In this document: positions 22,581-32,996 of the stretch, piece by piece
Position numbering within the stretch: position 1 is the stretch's first letter
How the letters are laid out: every line of letters starts with the position of its first letter
Position numbers and translations under genes: made by a program
Assembly (NCBI GenBank): GCA_963995505.1
Contig: OZ023184.1
Location: forward strand, 4,712,001-4,776,000
Length of the DNA stretch: 64,000 nt
Source of the DNA: Hypericum androsaemum
Lineage: Eukaryota; Streptophyta; Magnoliopsida; Malpighiales; Hypericaceae
Direction: 5' to 3'
The notes under the pieces: model-generated
The model's database searches: none
The model's input: the letters and a program-made list of their open reading frames with translations, nothing else
Told to the model about the DNA's origin: nothing

Positions 22581-23359
22581 ACCGTCTACTTTGGAACTAT
22601 TTTACCTCTAGGTAGGGTATTAGTTGGTGTATTGGGCCCTCCTTTCCACCACTTCCTTTCAGCTTGGTTAGAATTTGTCCAGAGATAAGGTGGCAAGATC
22701 GAGAAGGTTTGACTGTACTATTTGGTGCAATCATTTGGGTTATTTGGAACTCGAAAAATCGAGTAATTTTTGAGGAGGTATCTTATGGCCAACATCTTCT
22801 TCATCATACCGTCTCTCTTCGTATCAAGGAGTGGGTGTTCTGGTCGAATTCGGCTTTAGACCTTGCAGGTCAAGATATCTCTATGTTCTTGGACGCTTGC
22901 TTTTGAGATGTTCTAGCTACTGCCTCCCCACGACTTCCCTAGTTTTCTTTCTTATCTTGCCTGTTTTGGAACTTTAGGGTTGTGTTATAATTTTGCTGTG
23001 GGGGGCTTTTAGTCTGTTTTGGTTTGTATTGGTGGATTGTTTTGTGCACTTGCACTTAGGGCTGAGTTCAAAACCGGAAAAAACCCAACTCACCGTTAAC
23101 TGGCCGTGGGCCTTTAATTTAGTTTCCTTGTTTTGTAAAGCCCAATTGGGTTGGTCCGCCAGCCCGATTGGCGGTGTGTCCCGGCCGACACACCGATCCA
23201 CTGTCGGTGATGGGCTACACCGACAGCCCGTCGGCCAACAATCAACCAAAAAGATATCTACGAGCTCGGGCCCAATTTTGGGCCTAAACCCATGAGCCTG
23301 ACATATTCTCAGCCCTACTTGCACTTATTCTTTAATACATTTAGTTATTTAAAAAAAAA
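22581..23359 (+). mobile_element. 5'-truncated LINE (L1-like) inserted at the B1 start codon
   Basis: Flanked by an exact 14-bp duplication ATCAAGAACATCAT (22567-22580 and 24189-24202); the right copy contains the B1 start codon. Coding remnants at 22700-22900 (IIWVIWNSKNRVIFEE, RIKEWVFW) are the C-terminal end of a plant L1-type ORF2. The 3' end is an A tract (23351-23359), so the LINE points along plus. It is interrupted by an hAT MITE (23057-23317), and its A tail was later the target of a MULE MITE (23360-24180). Confidence 0.88.
23057..23317. mobile_element. hAT-type MITE nested in the LINE
   Basis: Inverted ends TAGGGCTGAG and CTCAGCCCTA are flanked by an exact 8-bp duplication CTTGCACT (23049-23056 and 23318-23325). 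The body is 261 bp and non-coding. Confidence 0.92.
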
Positions 23360-24180
23360 GGGAAAAGTCCACTTTCGTACCCTGTGGTATCGCGAAAAAT
23401 CAAGTCAGTACCCTGTGGTTTAAAACGTATCAATTGAGTCATACTTATTCCAATTAACATCAATTAGAGGCCCGGGCAGCTGCCCGGAGCTGCCCGAACC
23501 TACCCGGGCGCTGCCCGGGCCACGTGGTCAGCCACGTCACCAAGAGGAGGAGGGGGAGGAGGAGGGGGAGGAGGACGCGGGGAGGAGGAGGAGAGGAGGA
23601 GGGGGACGCGGGGAGGAGGAGGAGAGGAGGAGGGGGACGCGGGGGAGGAGGAGGAGAGGAGGAGGGGAACGCGGGGGAGGAGGGAGACGTGGGGAGGAGG
23701 GGGACGCGGGGAGGAGGAGGGGGACGCGGGGAGGAGGAGGACGCGAGGAGGAGGGGGATGCGGGGAGGAGGAGGACGCGGAGGAGGAGGGGGATGCGGGG
23801 AGGAGGAGGAGGAACGCGGAGGAGGAGGAGGAACGCGGGGAGGAGGAGGAGGAGGAGGAGGAGGAGGGGAGGAGGAGGAGGAGGAGGAGGAGGAACGCGG
23901 AGGAGGAGGAGGCGGAGGAGGAGGAGGAGGAGGAGGGGAGGAGGAGGAAAATCGGAGGAGGAGGAGAATTGGTGACGTGGCGCCACGTCACCAAAATTGG
24001 TGACGTGGCTGACCACGTGGCCCGGGCAGCGCCCGAGTAGGTTCGGGCAGCTCCGGGCAGCTGTCCGGGCCTCTAATTGATGTTAATTGGAATAAGTATG
24101 ACTCAATTGATACGTTTTAAACCACAGGGTACTGACTTGATTTTTCGCGATACCACAAGGTACGAAAGTGGACTTTTCCC
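23360..24180. mobile_element. Mutator-type MITE inserted in the LINE poly(A) tail
   Basis: Long inverted ends run from GGGAAAAGTCCACTTTCG (23360) to its complement ending at 24180; each arm is about 180-210 bp and includes CCACGTGGTCAGCCACGTCACC. Both flanks are nine A residues (23351-23359 and 24181-24189), a 9-bp duplication taken from the LINE tail. The centre is a purine-rich minisatellite. Frames of poly-Gly/Arg or poly-Ser/Pro across it are composition artefacts. Confidence 0.92.
23541..23970. repeat. GGA-rich minisatellite with CGCGG spacers
   Basis: Almost pure GGAGGA runs broken at intervals by GACGCGGGGA or AACGCGG. The plus strand is nearly all purine over about 430 bp, apart from the CG spacers. 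It is confined between the two arms of the surrounding MITE. Confidence 0.9.
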
Positions 24181-24200
24181 AAAAAAAAATCAAGAACATC

Positions 24201-25146
24201 ATGAGCTCAAGCTCTCCTGCTAAACCTGTCACCGGGAGGTAAAGTAATCTGATCACTCTAATCTGAATAAGTCGTTAGAACTGATAGAGCGTATAAATCA
24301 ACTAGCCGAGGTATTGAACTCAAGTCCGTCAAAAAAGGCAAAAGGTCTTGCACTGCTCGAATCTGAATTGACTTCGGGTTTGTTCATCAGGTTAGAAGGC
24401 AAGGTGGCATTGATAACGGGAGGAGCAAGCGGGCTTGGAGAATACACCGTCAGGTTATACGTCAAGCACGGAGCCGAAGTCCTGATAGCTGATATCCAGG
24501 ACGAGCTCGGAGAATCCCTCTGCAGAGAGCTCGGTCCCGAGGAGACCGTCTCCTACGTCAACTGTGACGTGACGAGCGATCCCGACGTCCGGAACGCAGT
24601 GGATTTGGCGGTCTCCAAGTACGGAAAGCTAGACATCATGTTCAACAATGTAGGGATATCAGGGACACACAATGAGAGCATACTCGATGCGGAGAGCGCG
24701 GACTTCAAGCGGGTTCTGAACGTCAATTTGTTCGGATCGTTCTTGGGAGCGAAGCATGCGGCGAGGGGTGATCCTCTTCACCTCGAGCACGTCAACTGTG
24801 TCCGTCCTGGGACCCGGCATGGTCGCCTACTGCGCGACCAAGGCCAGCCTTGTGGGCACAGCAAATAACTTGAACTGAGACAACATGGTATCAGAGTCTG
24901 ATGGCCTGTTTCATGGCGACCCCGATGGCCGCAACGCTGGGGGACGATAGGAGCAAGCTGGAGGAGGGTGCATACTTGGCAGGGAACCAGAAAGGGTCTG
25001 TTCTCAAAGGTCGAGATGTTGCTGAGGCAGCTGTTTACCTTGGGAGCGATGAGTCAAAGTTTGTGAGTGGAGTCAACTTGGTGGTTGATGGAGGTTATAG
25101 CCTTACCAATCCATCATTCACCCTGGCCATGAAAAACCTGCTGTAG
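24201..25146 (+). pseudogene. SDR B1, inactivated copy of B2
   Basis: Exon 1 is 24201-24238 (MSSSSPAKPVTG then split Arg), with donor GGGAG/GTAAAG; exon 2 starts at 24391 after TTCATCAG. The Rossmann motif TGGASGLG is intact and the NNAG motif is altered to NNVG. Compared with B2, about 23 bp are missing after ACGCGGCGAGG (near 24765), shifting the frame and ending it at 24868, and further small deletions and substitutions follow at 24860-24900, removing the region after the catalytic Tyr/Lys. The C-terminal ~80 residues reopen at 24901-25146. The promoter is separated from the start codon by a 1.6-kb LINE/MITE insertion. Loss of function is clear. Confidence 0.9.
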
Positions 25147-25149
25147 TTC

Positions 25150-25772
25150 GATTCGATCTAGGCTATTGCAGCTCATGCAACTTTGTTTTCCTTGGTCCCT
25201 TTCTGTGTTATCACGTGATTTTGTTATCAATGAATAACTATTTTATTACTCCCGATAATAAAACAATATTACATCTTGAATACACAAAAAGAATACACCA
25301 AAAGTCAGGTTACGAGTGGATGAAAACTTTGTATAAAACAACACGACGAGAGGAAGAAGTGTGATAATGTCAGGGCTTCAGATTTAGTTGCCCGCCATCC
25401 CACATACATTATAATCGTGAGAGCGTCATTCGATTTACTTCAATTTTTATTGCAACCTTTTTTTATTATGGAGTTTATTAATAATAATATTTAATATTTA
25501 CAACTTATTTAGTTGGGAATTTTTGATTGTGAGATTACGATTGTCAATTTTTTTTAAATATACCGCGGTAAAATCTGGTGGAAAAAAATCAGCTTTTTTT
25601 GATTTAGCAATGATCCGCAATCCTAAATCAACCACACGATCTGAGAATAAGCAACGTGAAATGCTGCAGTAATCAGCTTCAGAATTTCGTAGCAGTAGGA
25701 TTCTGCAGCAATATGATCTAATCATTGCTAGCGATGATCATGGTTTTTTTTTAAAACCTTTAACACTCCTCC
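25150..25772. other. intergenic; possible LTR of the minus-strand copia fragment
   Basis: On the minus strand, sequence from about 25764 downward begins TGTTAAAGG just after a purine tract (GAGGAGGAG), as a 3' LTR would. Its far end is not recognised and there is no second copy to confirm it. No gene seen. Confidence 0.3.
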
Positions 25773-25925
25773 TCAAGTTGGTGTGCGGAAATCACAAACA
25801 CCCAACTTAAAAATATGTAGATTGAACAATCTTGACTTGATTGGTTTTGGTTTGGTGAACATTTCTACAGGTTGATCTTCAGTTAGTACATATGGAGTGA
25901 TGATGCTGCTTGCTTGCACATGCTG
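25773..25925 (-). pseudogene. copia pol C-terminal fragment
   Basis: The reverse complement reads YVLTEDQPVEMFTKP, then KSRLFNLHIFKLGVCDF and a stop, the usual end of copia RNase H just before the polypurine tract. Only about 50 codons remain. It lies in the spacer between duplication units 1 and 2. Confidence 0.75.
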
Positions 25926-26244
25926 CCTCACACGTTCTATATTTCACGTGTGGATAAAATATATGACTGAGATTGATTTTGATTTTCATATCCATTCACT
26001 AAAATAAAATAAAAATGAAAGCGGCAGACAAGTGGGGTTCTTTTTTTTTTTTTGGTTAGGTAAAAACATAAATTGATTATTGTGGATTGCATCATCCACA
26101 ATAGGAAAAGAAAATAAAGATCAAGGTCCTATCTACTTTTAAGATAAGCCCTTCACCTGTTGTGCTTATAGAGCTTTCAAGTTCTTTATCAGGTAACAAG
26201 CTCAAGTCAACGGAAGAGCCTGCAATACTTCTCAAGCGATAGAA

Positions 26245-27385
26245 ATGATGGGACCTTCCGCTCTTGCTCCTATTGCGAAGAGGTACAATCCATATACTCT
26301 ACGGAATTGCATCCTCTGTCTCGGTTTCAACCCGCTTTGATACCACCTAATAGTTCGATTGTTGTCTGAATTCTATGGCTTTTCGTAAATTGATGAGGCT
26401 TAATATGTTTTGATTAGTGATAACTTGTGTTGAACCTTGCATGCAAATTAGAGGGCAAGATCGGTTTCAACCCGTTCTGATACCACCTAATAGTTTGATT
26501 GTTGTCCGAATTCTATGGCTGTTGTTGTAGTGTAATGCTATACCCTTTTCATATGATTTGATCAGTGATCACTTGTGTTTGAAACTTGTATGCAGATTAG
26601 AGGGCAAGGTAGCAGTGATCACAGGAGGTGCAAGCGGGATAGGCAAATACACCGCGAAGCTGTTCGCTCAACACGGAGCCAAAGTAGTAATTGCAGACAT
26701 TCAAGACGATCTTGGTCACTCTATCTGTCAAGAAACCGAACAGAGCATTTCTTACGTCCACTGCGATGTCACGAAAGAGCGCGACGTTGAGAACGTGGTG
26801 GACGCAGCTGTCTCGAAGCATGGGAAGCTCGACATTTTCTTCAGCAACGCAGGGATTCAGGGGAAATCTGATACGGCCATTTCATCCTTTGATTATGAGA
26901 ACTTCAGGCATGTCCTTGACACGAACCTCTACGGAGCATTCTTGGCAGGGAAGCACGCTTCGCGGGTTATGATCCCCGCGAACCGGGGCAGCATCATCTA
27001 CACAGCAAGTGTAGCTGGAGTGACCTTTGGACACACTCCATACGCGTATGCAATATCCAAGGCTGCTATAATAGCACTGACCAAGCAACTGTGCGTTGAG
27101 ATGGGTCAATTTGGGATCAGAGTGAACTGCATTTCCCCTCATGGCGTACCTACCCCGTTATTCTCCAAGCAATTCGGCGGCATTGATAGGAAAACAATGA
27201 CGGGGATGATCGCGGCGGTCGCAACCTTGAAAGGGGTGATGTTAGAGGAGGACGACATAGCAGAAGCTGCATTGTACTTGGGAAGCGATGCCTCCAAGTA
27301 CGTGAGCGGTTTGAACCTTCTTGTGGACGGTGGTTCAACCACCACCAACGGGGGTGTCTCGGACATAATGGAGAAAGCAGTCTAG
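26245..27385 (+). CDS. short-chain dehydrogenase/reductase A2, paralogue of A1
   Basis: Exons 26245-26282 and 26596-27385, same phase-2 intron as A1, 275 aa. Exon 1 encodes the same MMGPSALAPIAK leader. Motifs are all present: TGGASGIG 22-29, Asp47, NAG 97-99, tetrad Asn123/Ser151/Tyr164/Lys168, and VDGG near the C-terminus. Differences from A1 cluster around residues 100-112 and 157-171 (for instance VTFGHT for VTAGRT, ISK for MSK), close to the active site and substrate loop. This could mean altered substrate or stereochemistry, but that is inference. Upstream sequence matches A1 for about 300 bp, so regulation may be shared. Confidence 0.9.
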
Positions 27386-29098
27386 GTTGATTCTAATTCC
27401 TGAGAAAGGAAGAGACATGGTTGAATTTGAACAACATATGTGGTTTCACGTTAATTTGAGTGCATTATCTGTAGCCCAACAAAATTTGCTTCACGGCTCC
27501 GGAAAATCCTTGAATCCTGCTTTGTACTTCTTGATCAAAGTTCGAAATCGAAAATTTCTTGAAAAAATTCGAAGTAAAGTAAGTATTGAGTTGTGAGGGT
27601 GACCATACTACAAAATTATGATTCGTAATCAATTCATCCAATAAAAAATTAAAATTTGATTTCAGATTTGTAGAAATTGATTCGAATTCAAATTAATCGA
27701 ATCACATTCAGTTTATAGTTACCCTTTTGTCTCTTCTTACAAGTTTGTGATTGTTTTAAAGGGTGAGCTACGCGGCTTTTGTTCATGCAAACAAAATAAA
27801 AGGAAACGGCGTCAGAAATAAATTTGGATAAACGCAAATTGCCACATATTTTAGTATCACAAAAATAAGATTTTCTCCCAAATTTGAACCGTGGTCATCC
27901 GTTCGATCCTAAATAGTCATAAACTGATTAGATTTGAATCTATATCAATTTTTTGAAAAATCAAATCATCTCTACACATTAGACGACATTTTTTCTTTGA
28001 TAAATAAAATTATTTTATCGTAACCAGAATTTGAATCATAGTCATTCCCAGCCACACTCTTCTCCAAATGATTATTGACGACATTAATTACTCAAAATGC
28101 ATAATTGGTCACGAATTGTCACATCTCCAGGCCTACCACAATCTATCTCAAAAGGTTGGACAAGAACATTGTTTTGTTTCTCTTCTCTACCACCGAATCT
28201 GATACCAAAGTAAAATATAATTTACTAACTATAGAATAAATAGCTGGCGTTGGATTTTAGCGTAAATGTCGGTTCTGCTTTGTATCTGTGCCAGATTTAC
28301 GAAACAGCAACAGAGAGAGAGAGACAGAAATGGAGACAATGTCAAAAATATATATAGTCTAACAGTATAAAATATTATAAATTTTAATAAAATTTATAGT
28401 TCAAATTCTGATAAATGTGACATGTAAAAATTTACTTTTTAAAAAAATAGACAATGACATAGCATTAGCTTTTCAAGTAGAAGGCATGCTTATTTTTTAA
28501 ATCTCTTTATTCAGAGTCCGACACTTTTTTTTGGTGGAAAGAGTCCGACACTTTAAGATATTTTTTACATACGTAAATCTTGAATAAAAATAAATGAATT
28601 TAAAATTTTTATTATTTGTATGGAATCTCATCGAAGAAATCGTACTCACCCTGCGAGTTATATGGGCCCGGCCAATGCCATTATAGGGAGGGCCCTGAGC
28701 CCAGTTTACATTTTAAAAAGGATAACTACTTGGGTAATGAATATAGCTACTATTTGAATCACTTATTAGTCAATAAAATGTAGGGAGAAAAAATGACATT
28801 ATTGAAGCTTGTGTTTTTTACGGTCAGAATTAATGAGGTTTATGTGAGTATACATAAACAAAGTTATCTTGCTTGGAATCAGGGAAAAAAAGACAAAATT
28901 TTCCGGAAGAGTGACGGTGCACTTCCCTTGACGGGACCATAAAAAAACAATTTTTGCGAAAGCTGACTGCCTGTCAAAATTTTAATTTTAGTTGTGCGGA
29001 AAAAAATGGTAAATACTTAAAAAATTAAATGTCAATAAATATTATAAATGTTTTTTAACTCTCACAATAATAATTTCTATCGTATATTCTTCTTAACC

Positions 29099-29611
29099 TG
29101 TAATATCTCGTAAATGATATGTACTGTCTGAAATGGTTAAGTGATTTGATTTGACTATTCATATCAACAAGGTAAACCTTTTTTTCCGGCACACATTCTG
29201 AGAGAACTCCAAGGTTAAACGCGTTTGGCCGGAAGTATGATCAGGATGTGTGACCTCTTGGGAAGTAGTTTCCGGGATGCGTGTGAGTGAGGACAAAACA
29301 TGCTGGAAAAGACCCGTGTTGGTTTGTAGAGACAGTCAGTCGGATCATGGGGCATTACATTTGGTATCAAAGCATCACCTCGGCTAGTACGGTGTGGTTC
29401 GGGGATCGAACGCACCAGAAGACAAGGGATTCTGGCGTGACGAGGTCGTCGCGTATTTAAGGATGGGTGAATGTAATATCATGTAAATGATATATACCCC
29501 GTAAGTGATTTGATTTGACGATAGATATCAACAAGGTGCACCTTGGCAAAATACGTTGGAAAAGACCCGTGTTGGTTTGTGGAGACAGTCAGTCGGATCA
29601 CGGCGCATTAC
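29099..29611 (+). mobile_element. Cassandra-type TRIM with 5S rRNA sequence in its left LTR
   Basis: Left LTR 29099-29359 (TGTAATATC...GCATTACA), a primer-binding site TGGTATCAAAGC at 29362, about 110 bp internal, right LTR 29472-29611. The flanks are an exact 5-bp duplication TAACC (29094-29098 and 29612-29616). The left LTR includes AACTCCAAGGTTAAACGCGTTTGG and GTGTGACCTCTTGGGAAG (29202-29265), which are 5S rRNA internal-promoter sequence, the defining trait of Cassandra. The right LTR has lost this block. No coding capacity. It is absent from unit 1 of the SDR duplication. Confidence 0.92.
29202..29270 (+). other. 5S rRNA-derived segment in Cassandra LTR
   Basis: It follows the 3' half of plant 5S rRNA (AGTTAAGCGTGCTTGG, GGATGGGTGACCTCC, GGGAAG) with several substitutions. 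It is a transposon component, not a functional 5S gene. Confidence 0.85.
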
Positions 29612-30195
29612 ATAACCAATAAATACCAATTAAGAAACTAGTTTCTTTGTCATTTTTTCTTATCTATTGCTAATATTTATTACTGTATTTTAAAAATTAA
29701 TGTGTACATTTCTGTTGACCTAACATATTTAAATCAGAGTAAGAAATAACCAATAATTAAATGAAACCTATAAAAAATTATCCAAAAACAGACACAATTT
29801 TTAAAATACCCTATTGTCTAATAATACAAACCACCAACTTGACTAATATATTTAACAGGTGCAATTCATACAACATTGGCTAATAATTTTGGACTTGGTC
29901 CAAAATTTTAGACTCTGATTATAAATATCTTGGGAATTTCTTTCGAGAAATATACATTTTTACTTAGAAAAAAAATATTGTTGGACTTGGTCGTAACAAA
30001 ACACATCTGACTTCATATCGCCCCTAGGTATACCACGTGACAGGACGACATAAAAATAAAATTTTGTACGTCAGGTTCGTCGGTTTCTCCAAGTTTAATC
30101 CCTGATCCAAACTAAAGCTACTCTCTGTTTTTCCCATACCCATTACTCCTTATTCAATCAATCTGATTCCAACTCACGATAATATCAAGAACATC

Positions 30196-31148
30196 ATGAG
30201 CTCAAGCTCTCCTGCTAGGCCCGGGAGGTAAAGTAACCCGAACAGTTGATAGAGTGTATAGATTAACTAGCTGATGTATTGAACTCAAGTTCGTCGGAAA
30301 AGGTAAAAGGTTTTGTGCGACTCGAATTTGAATTTGCTTTCGGTTTGTTCATCAGGTTAGAAGGCAAGGTGGCTTTGATAACAGGAGGAGCAAGCGGGCT
30401 TGGAGAATGCACCGTCAGGTTATACGTCAAGCACGGAGCCAAAGTCCTAATAGCTGATATCCAGGACGAGCTCGGAGAATCCCTCTGCAGAGAGCTCGGT
30501 CCCGATGAGACCGTCTCCTATGTCCACTGCGACGTGACGAGCGATCCCGACGTCCAGAACGCGGTCGATTTGGCCGTCTCCAAGTACGGAAAGCTAGACA
30601 TCATGTTCAACAATGCAGGGATATCAGGGAAACACAATGAGAGCATACTCGATGCGGAGAGCTTGGACTTTAAGCGGGTTCTGGACGTCAATTTGTTCGG
30701 ATCGTTCTTGGGAGCGAAGCACGCGGCGAGGGTCATGATCCCCGCGAAGCAAGGGGTGATCCTCTTCACCTCGAGCATATCTTCCGTGTCCGTCCTAGGG
30801 CCCGGCCTGGTCGCGTACTGTGCGACCAAGGCCGGCCTGGTGGGCATGGCGAATAACCTGTCTGTTGAACTGGGACAACATGGTATCAGAGTCAACTGCG
30901 TTTCTCCCTATTTCGTGGCGACCCCGATGGCCGCAATGCTGGGGAACGATATGAGCAAGCTGGAACAGTGTGCATACTTGGCAGGGAACCTGAAAGGGTC
31001 TGTTCTCGAAGGTCGAGATGTTGCTGAGGCAGCTGTTTACCTTGGGAGCGATGAGTCAAAGTATGTGAGTGGAGTCAACTTGGTGGTTGATGGAGGTTAT
31101 AGCCTTACCAATCCATCATTCACCCTGGCCATGAAAAAGCTGCTGTAG
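30196..31148 (+). CDS. short-chain dehydrogenase/reductase B2
   Basis: Exons 30196-30227 and 30356-31148 (128-bp phase-2 intron, donor GGGAG/GTAAAG, acceptor TTCATCAG/G), 274 aa. The leader MSSSSPARPG joins LEGKVALITGGASGLG (TGGxxxGxG at residues 20-27). Asp45 suggests NAD; NNAG lies at 96-99 and the tetrad is Asn123, Ser151, Tyr165, Lys169. It is in the same family as A1/A2 but a distinct lineage (NFRHVLDTN versus DFKRVLDVN), and ends [13 protein letters not shown]. An unspliced frame from 30279 also exists, but the spliced form matches the leader and intron position of the other three copies. Intact partner of pseudogene B1. Confidence 0.9.
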
Positions 31149-31159
31149 CTTGATCCAGG

Positions 31160-31780
31160 CTATTTCAGCTAATGCCCATCGGTGTTTCCATGTGAGGATG
31201 ATGATACATATTCCTATTGTCCTGTGAATATAATTAAATTTGTGTTGTCGACGTACTGATCCAATTACGCTTGTCACTTACACTTACAATTGGGTCGTTT
31301 GCATTTGCACTTATGTAAAATTTATTATCACTTACCTCGTTTGTACTTACGTTTATGTAAAATCCATTATCATTTGCCTCGTTTGCACTTATGCTTATGT
31401 AAAATTACACTTTATTATTACCACTTACCTCTATTGCAATTATGCTTATGTAGATGACTTGAATAGACATGACAACCTACGATGTACTTTTCTATAATTG
31501 ATCTATGAATAAAGAGATTCATGACTTTTATATTCCAAAAAAAGACCGTTCGTCTGATATTTTGATTATAGGTATCATGCAGGCTTACATATGATAATTT
31601 AAAAGAATACAGTGTCATGTAAATGTTAACCTTACAATAAAATGTACATATTGTGTCATATCAACTTAAAAATACAAATGAAATAATTTATACCTCGAGG
31701 ATAAGCTGTGTAGACGGCCTACATACTGGGCTATTGTCTAGTGGTTGACCTCTCAATTGCCAATTTGTGGGCACAACAAG
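31160..31780. other. intergenic, no gene seen
   Basis: Contains several imperfect repeats of a 45-50 bp unit with TTGCACTTATGCTTATGTAAAAT between 31300 and 31460. No coding region or RNA gene recognised. Confidence 0.5.
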
Positions 31781-31796
31781 GATAGAAGATAGCCGA

Positions 31797-32502
31797 GCTG
31801 CACTTGTCCCTTACAAGGTCAATTGCTTTCCCTGGTCGGCTCTCGTCGGGAAAATAAAAACTAAGGATAATTTAGTACGTTTTCATGTAATCCCATCAGC
31901 GGACACTTCATGTGTGTTCTGTGGGGCAGGTCCTGAGACCTCATCCCACCTTCTTCTTCATTGTCCGCTTGTAGTTCGCATTTGGAATTACTTTCTCAAG
32001 TTGCTTGGCCTTCGGTGTTGTGCTTGCGAATGGGTCTTGGATTGGCTGAATCAATGGATGGGTCTCGTGAGAGGCGGGGCGCTCAAGAAGCTCTGGTATG
32101 TTCTGTTCGCGTCAATATGTTGGTGCGTATGGAACTTCAGAAATAGTGTCATCTTTAAGGGAGCTGGAGTAGACTTGGGCTACATCATACGGGGAATTTT
32201 GCACAGCTTTTCTGAATGGCGTGTTTGATCTGGTGCTCTCGATGTTTATCATCAGAATGCCCTTCGTGTGTTGCTGTCAAGGAGCTGCTTAAGGGACGAA
32301 CTAGTTTCGCATGGTAGACCTTAATGTTATTGTATTCTTTCAAGGGGGGTGGACGTGGACTTCTGTTTTGTGACTTCTTCTTTGGGGATTTTGTCAACAG
32401 GGTTGTTCCCTCCGCAACTGCTGTACTATTGTACCCTCCTCGACTTGTACCTGGAGTCTTCAATTTGGAAATAAAATCTACTTTTCCAAAAAATAAAACA
32501 CT
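31797..32502 (+). mobile_element. 5'-truncated LINE with zf-RVT domain remnant
   Basis: Bounded by an 18-bp direct repeat with one mismatch (AGGATAGAAGATAGCCGA at 31779-31796, AGGATAGAAGATAGACGA at 32503-32520), a long LINE-type target-site duplication. Codons 31800-32228 encode the zf-RVT region of plant L1 ORF2: FPWSALVGKIKTKDNL, CVFCGAGPETSSHLLLHCP, ICWCVWNFRNSVIF. It ends in an A-rich tail (CCAAAAAATAAAAC). Different subfamily from the LINE at 22.6 kb. Confidence 0.88.
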
Positions 32503-32774
32503 AGGATAGAAGATAGACGACACTTCCTGGTCTGTCGGCTAGGAGCGTCTCTTTAACTGCCCGACCTGTAGAACTAGCAGTGGTATATTATAGTCGTTCG
32601 CCTTCTTCTGATCTATTAAGAACCCCTCCTTAACTACCAAAATTGTGGGGCCAGCAGGAGATTGATTGTATAGCACACGTTATACTTTTATTTTTCCCTC
32701 AAAAAAAGTTACACTTTTATTTTTTTTATGAAGTTTTTTTTCCGCCATAAAAAATTTAAAAATACAAATGAAAT

Positions 32775-32996
32775 TGGGCCCATATTGTGAAACCAGAAGC
32801 CCAATTACTCTCCCAGACTCTCCTAGAAATATTTGGACCCATTAAAGGCCCAAATTAAAAACTCAACCCTTCCCCACCTCGATAGGCACTATATATACAC
32901 ACACCAAAACCCTAAATCCTCACGAGCCATCATCCCCTTCCTATCCTCTTCTCCCGGCAGCAGCTCCCCTCACCCCGAAACCCTAACCGAGCGAAG
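32775..32996 (+). promoter_or_regulatory. ribosomal-protein promoter of the eS17 gene
   Basis: Site-II-type elements (TTGGGCCC near 32774; AGGCCCAA near 32847), a TATA box (CTATATATACAC at about 32889) and telo-box motifs (AAACCCTAA near 32907 and 32979). This combination is the standard architecture of plant ribosomal protein promoters and gives growth-linked expression. Confidence 0.75.

Larger units (their letters stand above)
17840..31148. other. tandem segmental duplication of an SDR gene pair (A1-B1, A2-B2)
   Basis: Unit 1 (about 17840-25146) and unit 2 (about 25945-31148) share the same order and alignable intergenic text: upstream of A (17850/25948), after A (20505/28080, ACTCAAAATGCATAATTGGT), mid-spacer (21175/28660, GAGCCCAGTTTACATTT), and upstream of B (22430/30020, CTAGGTATACCACGTGACAG). 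Unit 1 additionally contains a LINE with two nested elements, a MITE near 21.3 kb and a decayed MULE near 20 kb. Unit 2 additionally contains a Cassandra element. These insertions therefore post-date the duplication. Confidence 0.88.

Noticed and set aside
23500..24016. Several ~160-aa open frames on both strands (poly-Gly/Arg, poly-Ser/Pro)
   Set aside because: They follow the GGA minisatellite and mirror each other on opposite strands; a composition artefact inside a MITE.
24878..24892. TGGTATCAGAGT resembling a retroelement primer-binding site
   Set aside because: The same bases occur in the intact B2 coding sequence (QHGIRVNC), so the match is coincidental.
30279..30355. Alternative unspliced N-terminus for SDR B2
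   Set aside because: Falls in a short GT-AG intron conserved with B1; the spliced leader matches the position used in all four copies.
31240..31497. 85-aa frame rich in Tyr/Val/Cys
   Set aside because: Produced by imperfect short tandem repeats downstream of B2; not a supported gene.
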